This document shows positions 25,183 to 34,100 of a stretch of DNA of 64,000 nucleotides, one piece after another (position 1 is the stretch's first letter; each line of letters begins with the position of its first letter). Position numbers and translations under genes: made by a program. Source of the stretch: Branchiostoma lanceolatum (taxonomy: Eukaryota; Chordata; Leptocardii; Amphioxiformes; Branchiostomatidae); the NCBI RefSeq assembly GCF_035083965.1, contig NC_089728.1:21284955-21348954 (forward strand). The letters are read 5' to 3'. The notes beneath the pieces were generated by a model, which saw nothing but the letters and a program-made list of their open reading frames with translations, made no database searches and was not told the DNA's origin.

Positions 25183-28100
25183 GCATTCATGTAAATTTAC
25201 ACTTGAAACCAAAAATGATATCCAAACTGCAAATCAGGTTACCCCTAGAGTGTGAACATAGTCAGCTTGTTTTCATGTTGGAACAAAAAAATCCCCATCA
25301 CTTGTGTCTCGCCCTCAAAATATGATATAGTACCCTATTCTGCACGATAAAACCCAAAAAAAGCTGGACTTGAATTTTCTTCACCGGTACTTACCCCTAC
25401 AATATATGCATTGTGGTACAAATGACTGCAATACAGCACAACATAGCATAGCATATAAAGATTAGTTCCTTTATTTTTATACAATGTATTACTGTTTCAG
25501 TGTTTGGAAAGTGATGCCATGGGGGGGGGGGGGGGGGGGGGGGAAATAATTGCTGGCTGGCCAGGCCATGCCAATATGTACAATAAAGGTTATTATTATC
25601 ATTACTAATCATCACAACTGTCAAACTTCCATGGTTGCATAGTCTAAAACAGCATTCTACTGTCTTTACTCTAGATCTAGTCCCAGTCTCGTCAGTGTTC
25701 TCTTTGCAAGGTTGAGACACACCTGAATCCTCAAGAAACACCTGAATCCTTAATGCATGCTTGAATCTTTAAACATGCCTGAGTTGTTAAACATGTCTGA
25801 AGACTCAGTTTCAGTGTTTCTAGGTATAATCTACACCTATCTAGCGTCTTGCTGCAACTCCATGGCCAGGTTGACTGCTTTGACTCCGTATACCTTTACA
25901 ATAAAAATAAAAAAACACAGATTTTTTAGGACATACTCGTAGTAGAGAACACACAAGTTCCAGTTTGCACTGTAGTACGTAAAGAAGTTGACCTATCTTA
26001 GCGGCCCTACCAGCGGAATTTCAGTCGGGAGAATCAAGCTTTCATGCCGCCCACCCAACGTGGCCCCTCCCTTAGAGGCCGATATGACAACACTGGCGGC
26101 ACAGGTAAACGGCGTACCGGCTTTAGACTGCGGACTAAATCGGCTAGTGTCCCGCTGAGGTGTGGCAAGTAGGTACATTCTTGTAGAGAACACATTGCTT
26201 GTACGTTACCGAAGACTCTACTCTACTCAGTATACAGTAACCCCGTCCCCCGTCGCAAATCATAACAAAGAAGTGTACAGGCACGAGCCCGACGAAGGGT
26301 CAAATTGGCTGACTTTACGAGATACAAGACCAAAAATAACATTTCGATAGGGTAGTGTATCCTCTGAAGATGTTTATGCATACGTACCAACGCTATAAAA
26401 TCAGTTTTTCCGGTCAAAATCGCGTCGAGTCGGGCCGTAACTTGTGTACAGCATGAGAAAACATGGCCGCCACGCTCTCTCTCTCTCCACGGCGCGAGTG
26501 CGCATAACGCTTCCAGCAAAGCGGCTGCGCCCCTGTGGGAGCGCCTGGGACAAACATTTCCGCGTTTTTCTAGATAATTAATAGGAAGATTTATGGACCT
26601 TTAATGGTCAGAAATATATACTAGAAGTATAAGCGCCACGATATATATTACTTTTTTAGCGCTTAGAGAGAGAAAATCAGCCGCCTTGACAACCTTAAGG
26701 ATTCAAGTGTGTCTTAAGGACTGGATCCTTAAGTATACATGTGTGTTTTAATTCAGGTATGTCTTAAAGATTATGGTGTCTTAAGGGATTAGCTGCATTT
26801 TGAGGATTCAGGTGTCAGATGTCTTAAGAATTCATGTTTGTCTTTAGAATTCATGTTAATCTTAAGGACTCAGGTATTGTCTTAAGGATTCAGGTGTACC
26901 GTAAAATCCCTATTTACGTACGCACTTTTAAAACTTTTCAAGTCGCAAGCAGGTGCTCCAGGCCGACGCCAAAGTCGGGGTGCGTACGTTAGGAGGGGTT
27001 CCTCCTCGTAAAAATCGCATATCAGCTTGAGAGTACGGTATATGTAGAATAAATGATACATATATTTAAATTGTTTAACATTTTGTACCCAGAAACATTT
27101 TCTCAGTAACCCTTTAAGTCGGTAAACATCATCGGAAGGATGATCATGTCAACCTCTAACTATCCACCGAAATGCTGGAGAGGGGGTGCGTACGTTAGGA
27201 GGGTTTTTCCCCTGAACGTTTCAACTCACTGAGTCAGCCCCACAATCGGGGGTGCGTACGTTAGGAGGGGTGCGTACGTAAATAGGAATTTTACGGTATC
27301 TTAAAGACTCTATGTGTGTCCTAAGGACTTAGGTATATTGTACGGCTTCAGGTGTGTCTTAACAACTCAGGCATGTTTAAAGATTCAAGCATGCATTAAG
27401 GATTCAGGTGTTTCTTGAGGATTCAGGTGTGTCTTAAAGATTAAAACATGTCTTAAGAATCCAGGTATGCCTTACCTGTGCGAGAATGTACTGTCTGTTT
27501 GCCTCTGTTGCCTGCAAATGAAAAAGACATGGGTGAGCTACAGCAGTGTAAAAATACATCCCTTTAACAAGCATCCTAAGGCCACACAAATTCATTTCCT
27601 TGGTTTTGAACATTTTGAAGTAAAAATTTAGCTAGGGGCCAAGATGAAAACAGATGGCTAGGAGGAAAACTTGCATCTTATCGTATTGTATAATTCACTC
27701 TCTGAAACTGAACACCCAGAATTGATGTGTTCAAAAATTCACCCTTCCCTAGAACTGTAGTTGAATGGAACTCGTTACCAGCAAGTACTGTAGGAGCTTC
27801 CTCACTAGACAGCTTTAAACAATGCGTACAGTCAGATGTGCAAGGTTAGGTGTGACAGGTCGTTCGGTGTAATATAACCAGCTGCTGCTGTATCGTGCGC
27901 CTGTGAAACTGGTGTGTTACGCCAAATGGCGAGTATACCGGCTACATAGATACAGATACAGAACTTAGGTACAGCCCTCTGACTCTGTTTTCATGGTGAT
28001 ATTTCAACTTAGCGTTAGCAAGAACCAACAAATAAAATTGGTGTGGCCTAAGTTCAGTCTATCAACTCAAGCCTGGTAAACCCCTCACATCTATGCTTAA

Positions 28101-31100
28101 TGTGTGTCGCACACATCACATAACAGAAATAGAACTCATATCAAAAAGCAATATAGAAGTAACTGCAATAGCAATTGCCCTAATTTTTCTGCATGCAAGA
28201 TGGTTACAGTTACAGAGATCTTGTCTTGAAATATTTGGAGAATATAAAACTTTTAAAGAATCAGTGAACAATAAAATGTTACTCTAGTTTTAGCATGGCA
28301 TTTTAACTTCTTCACTGTGTCTGATAGAAATCTTGTACAAGAAAATTTGTACAAGTACCCGAAGATACATGTATGTTTGCAGTCACAAGCAAGACAACTT
28401 TTGGCAAACGTACATATTTCAGCCCCAGTTATAGTTGCCAACATGAAAATGTCCTTAAATGTGTACTTATTTCATATTTTGCAGTGTTCTCGCTAGGCCT
28501 TTTCAGCAAAGGGGCCCCCGATGGTGTGATCTGGACCCTCGATGCTGTGTTTCAATGAGCATAGGGGTGTTTCTTTCTAGGAAAAACCTTTATAAATCTT
28601 GTAAAAAGTTCATATTTGGCTTCAGAATGAGGATGTGGCAGAGGAAAAACTTAACTTCACAAAATTTCTCCCTCAAAATGCAGGAAATAGTGTCTGATTT
28701 GGTTATGAACTTCAAAATTTTGTGCGGGAAGATGCCAGACTCCCAACCGTTATCATGTCTTTGGCACTCCGCGAGTGACTTGCACCGCGCAAAGTTGGCC
28801 TTCTGACCCTATATACATATGCTGTGAAAAAATCCTGGTGAGAACACTGTTTTGGTTGCCAGCGCACCCTTTGCTTTTATACCCCCCACCCCCTTCAAAT
28901 TAGGTTAACGATTTGACCAACCAGCATGTAAACTGCCCCGGGGCCTCTAAAGTAAAGATAAATGCTTTCCACGAAATCATTGACCACTTTTCTTGGAACT
29001 GTTGAGGGCAAGATTTCATTACATGATTCGGGGAAATCTAGCTATGGAGAATTGGAATTCTTAGATTCCAGTCCGCAATAAAATAGAGGCAAGACTTCTT
29101 CAGGTGGTTTTATAAAAGTTCACCAGCTCAACAACTGAAGTACAATCATACATGTACAGTAAAGTCATCTACTTTCAGTGGTTTTATTTTTAACGGTAGG
29201 AGGGAAAATGATTTTTTGCGGTGTTTTGAATTCAATGTTGAAGTAATTCTGTGGTAAAGTATTAAAGGCACCCAAAGCATTTTATGAGGCTTGTAAACTG
29301 GAAATATTATAGCTGCTGCAATCTTTATGAAATTGACATTTAATGCCACTGTTTACCACATTTGGGTGCGGATTTCTTATCAAAAGTGCTCAAAAGCGGA
29401 ACAAAAATAAGCTACATGGTGATCTTTTAGTTTCATACGCCTAGTGTAAATAGACTGATACCATAGTCCCGCCCACCTCCGTCAAAACATAGAAATGCAA
29501 ATTCAAAACATAAAAAAGCAACTATTTGGAGATCATTGGTCACCCATTCACCCTCTCATTGGTCGGACCGCTAATGGTGATAGACAGTCAGGATCAGTCT
29601 ATTAGGGCTGGGATATTCTATCAGTTCTCACCACACAACGACATCGCATCTTTGCTCCTTTAATGTCAATGTGTAATGGTATAGTGTTATTGAAACTTAC
29701 TATGTGTAGGAATGACTAGAAATTGGAGTCTTTTTATTCAAGTTTCAAGCCTCAGAAAATGCTCTGGATGCCTTTAATACAATGGAAACGCACATTCACA
29801 GTTGTCGTGAGTTTGCAGTGGAGAGAAATCGTTAAAACAAAACCGAAGCGAAAGATTTACAGAACCCGGAGGAAGCAGGTGTACTATTATAATCTGATTT
29901 ATGACAGATAAGTACAAAAATAGATATTTTTCTTGGTATTTTACTCCAGTGATGAAGGGGAATAGCCATAGCCATAACAGGACATGTTTGAAGGCATCCG
30001 CCCGCGGGAAGTTAATACCCGAGAGACGCTGGGCTCTGTGAGTGACATCGGTCAGGTTTTCGGGAATGTCGTTCAAACGCGTTCTATTCTTTAAGGACAA
30101 TGCTAGACGACAGTTTGTGAGCAAAATCCCCCTGTGACAAAACCAGTTTTTGTGGTTCAAATTCGTCTAATCTGTGGCAGCTCAACCTAGGTATTAACCC
30201 TTCACCTGCTGCAGTAGGTTTTAGGCAAGAAATTTGTACTACAGGCCTGGGCAGTAGTGAACAGGCTGAAATTAGGGATACTGTGTACGGTTACAGTATC
30301 AGTACCAGGTCCAAAATAGCGAATCTTGATGCACCGGGTACTGTACATGTACATTGTGAATTTACACTAAGTACACACTGACTAAAGTCAAGACACATAA
30401 ATCCTACCTGGAAGCCAAAGACTTAGTACTGGAAAGGACAAAAATAATGTGGCATTGAAATCGGTGCCATATGTTGGGATCTACTTTCCGCGTTAGGCCA
30501 CAACCATTGTGGTCTAGAGTCAGGGGACTTCGGGCACAGGAGAGGCTAGTTCTGTACTGTTTGAAACTTTGATGCCAAGTTTTCAACTGTTCATTGATGT
30601 TTGTGTCATCATTGAAGAGCACATGTTACTTTGTCAAATTGTTCAGGTACAAGTACAGATCCGGACCTGGTCTGGATGCCAGCCTCCCAATATATATCTA
30701 AGATATCTATCGTGTGGTCTGGACCTGTATCTAAACCTCTGCAACCGATTCCTGTACCTGTACCTGATGTTACATGTATGTCTAGGTACACATGCCTAGT
30801 TGAGAGTGTTTCTGGCCATTGTATTGTCTTACCTCAAGGAGACTTGCATTGATGTAGTCGTTGTCGCCATCTTGGAGTTTTACCCTGCTATGATCGTCTG
30901 AAATCACAGAAAACAAAAAAATGAACTAGTAATTTGTAAACCGATGTTAAAGTGCTTGTGAAATAAATGACACTAAAGTACATTTCATAATTTCATTCAA
31001 TGTACTAGTCAATGAACAAAGACATTTGTACAAAATATACACCCTTCTGTTGTTATTTGCTGTCAGATAATCAAATGCAATTCTATCTGTGACGTCACAG

Positions 31101-34100
31101 TGAACACGGCAGCTGGTTCGGAACCTGTCAATGCAGCTAGCGAAAATTGCCTTTCGAGAAGTAAACAGTAACTCATCATCGTGATAACATACATTTGCAA
31201 GTAATTATAATTTTTGCTTTATTTGCTTTCCAGAAGGTTTCTGCAAGCGGCAGTGCTAGGTTCCAAACTGGCTGCTATGCTCAGTGACGTCATGGCTTGT
31301 TCTTGAGTTATCCATTCGTATAACCAGAAATCCAGGGGTGAGATTATGAGATTTGTATAAATTTTATGAGAAACGCACCAATTACTATGTGAAAACACAC
31401 AAATCTTATGAAAAACGCACGAATCACTACATGTATGTGAATACGCACGCATGTTATGGAAAACGTACTGATCATATGAAAAACGCACGAATCACCATGT
31501 GAAAACGCACAAATTTTATGGAAAACACACAAATCTTATGGAAACACGTAGTCGTTTTATGCAACCCAGTGTTGGGGTGCGGCATGTTTCTTAGTGTTTC
31601 TACCCACGATACATTTTGATTTTAAAGCATTGATGATTGAACCGCTGCATACTGTCCCGAGGTCATATTAAATTGCCTGTGAGCTATTCTTTTGCTCCAT
31701 TTCGGCGTGTCACATTGTCTTCTCTGTCGCCGCATCTCGACTACGCCATCTTGAAAATCCCGCTTTGTCACGTGATCTGAGCAGCGGTTGGTCGGTTTGG
31801 ATAAAAAGACTGCGTGTTGCATAAAATTTGTGCGTACTCACATAGTGATTTGTGCGTTTTTTGATAAGATTCATGTGTTTTGGGTAAAAACCCTGCATTT
31901 CAATAGACAAAGAAAAGTTCCGGCGACCCCCCCAAGAATGTTGTAGTGTGCACAGGTGTACTTACATGGGCTGACATCCCGGTACCTGTTCCTGAACTTG
32001 TTCTCCGGTTTCCGCGCACATTTCAACGTGTGGTTGTTCTCCGCCGCTTCTTGACGTATACCCTGTACAATCGATAAACACATTACAGGTCACATGAGGT
32101 CAAGGGCGCAGGGTTATGCATGACAGGTTGTGCTTGAATCCAATGATTAGGTGAAAACTGATGCAAACACCATATTGTGTATAAAGATAACTATTGAACA
32201 GGTTCTAGTTTTAGGTACTGTAAATCACTTTGATATAGCGGCAGGAAAATATAGCGGTTGGGGGAAAATGGAGCTGTAGGTCAAGGTACTTAATTCTAAC
32301 GGTGGGAACAAACATTACTGGCTTAAATATTAAATATCCGTGATCAAATATTAGCGATGATGAAATTTTAGCTGTTGACTAGTGACCGTTGAATTAGCTA
32401 AAATTAAGTTACAGTTAACAAATCAAGAATTACAGTATTACTAAGCTAAATCCATCTTTTGACATAAATTTAAGGGTAAAGCAGCTAGGAGATATTTTAC
32501 ACAATAAGAAAAATGTTTAAATGTTTAAATTACAAAAAACAAAGAAAAAGTTGCTCAAAGTCCCCAAAATATTTGCAGAATCACCTTTTTTAGTTATTTC
32601 ATCTTTCCTACTCTAATAAAAGTGGATCAAATACAGTAAATAAATCTGTCTGGATATGCAGCTTGTTGTAGTTGTACTCTTTAGTACAAGCCTGGTGTGT
32701 TGCACCATGAGGTAGATTATCAGGTATGAAAATTGACATAGAAACAAACCAAAAGCTTTTACCTAGGTGTGTACAGGGACGTTATCTAAAGGTTGGCGTT
32801 GGGTCAAGTTAACAACGATTCCTGGAAAAGTGGTGACACTTTTTTGTTTTGTTTGTTTCTTTCCAGGTGGTACAGTAAATGCATTTAAGTTGGCTTGGTT
32901 TTTATTTCGAGGTAGGTAGAAAATGGAGTGTTTGCGGTGGTTTTAAGTTCGTGGTGGTTTTAATAGCAACATGTACAGTCATAGGTGGGCGAAAGTTTCG
33001 CAGTGGTTTTAAGTTCGCACTGAAGGCTTCACCGCGAAAACAGCGAACTTCAATGTAAAACCACCGCATACATTTCTGCGTCTACAGTAACTTGGAAGTT
33101 ATTCTCAACAAATGTTTGACTTTTCACCAACAACTTACAAGTCATGTTAACTTTTCAGCTTTACGCCGGGTTACCTGGTAACGTGTAGGCTAAAGTCAAA
33201 TATTTGATGAGAATAACTACCAAGTTACCAGGTGACTGGGCGTAAAGCTGAAAAGTTGACATTACGTGATAGTTGTAGCCTTGTAGGTGAAAAGTTAAAC
33301 ATTTGTTGAGAATCACTACTAAGTTTTGTCAACTTTGTAGCTTTACATACTACTAATTTACCTGCAACAGCAAGCTGTATTCTTTTTATTTAAAATCATT
33401 CAAAACAATTCAAGCAGTCTTTTTCCTCCAAATACATCAAGCAACATCTTTTTGTATATCTTTGGATAAAAATTTTTCCTTTCAGTTTGAGTTTCTAGTT
33501 TAGCAATTAGCATGGACTCTAGGTTTTCAGCTTATGCACATGGAAAGAAAGTTTGTTATAATTTTTCAGCACGGTAGACCAAAAAAACAGACAAAAGAAA
33601 CCTTAGTTACATTTAGAATGAAGAGTTACGAATCAACTTTGCTTTCATTTGTGCCGGTTAGAATTTTGACTTTGTATGTGTGTGCATACATAACATGTCT
33701 CTTAGATATGCAAGATCATAATCAAATAGTTTGTAAACCTCCGCAATGCTGTCAAACGTAAATAGACTACAATTTTAATAAAAAAAAAGTTACAGTAAGC
33801 CCACCTGTGACCTTCGTGGTAAGGCCCAAGGGCATATGACATCATATATGCTAAACATCAAGACAATACTAGTACCCTATTATTAAGGCTTTACCTAATG
33901 ATAGTGATCTACACATCTCCCCAGGCAAAATGTTCTTCTGAAGGGGCAAAGATATATGGTTTCTTAAATAGAGCTTTGTTGTTCTACACTTCTTTTCTTT
34001 AAGTTGAGGGGCACCTTGGTGACCTTACTGCAACTGAGCGGTTTGACAGAGCGCTCAACAAGTTTCATTGATAAAAAATAAATCTACGCTTTGTCAGTTT

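Larger units (their letters stand above)
25027..25844. repeat. Pair of perfect 49-bp inverted repeats
   Basis: 25027-25075 (CTAGATAGGTGTAGATTATA...) is the exact reverse complement of 25796-25844. The 720-bp spacer holds a CA run, a G run and, next to the right arm, inverted minisatellite units (ACCTGAATCCTTAA). Confidence 0.85.
23406..26697. mobile_element. Candidate 3.3-kb insertion with imperfect inverted ends inside the minisatellite
   Basis: Left end AAGGTTTGCAGGGCGGCTAA and right end TCAGCCGCCTTGACAACCTT are inverted repeats with about 16 of 21 matches, and both abut CTTAAGG of the minisatellite. The interior has CpG-rich parts (23900-24220, 26000-26540) but no transposase. Alternatively the ends are a chance match in repetitive DNA. 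Confidence 0.45.
19573..27475. other. Phosphatase intron 4 (7.9 kb)
   Basis: The largest intron. It contains a TTAA element, a SINE, tandem repeats, two CpG-rich patches, a large imperfect-TIR segment, two minisatellite tracts and a TA-flanked element, all listed separately. No phosphatase exon is missing, because exons 4 and 5 join in phase 0 with ungapped homology. Confidence 0.75.

Noticed and set aside
31330-31570. Possible CRISPR-like array of regularly spaced repeats
   Set aside because: Eukaryotic context, degenerate units of about 20 bp without unique spacers of constant length.
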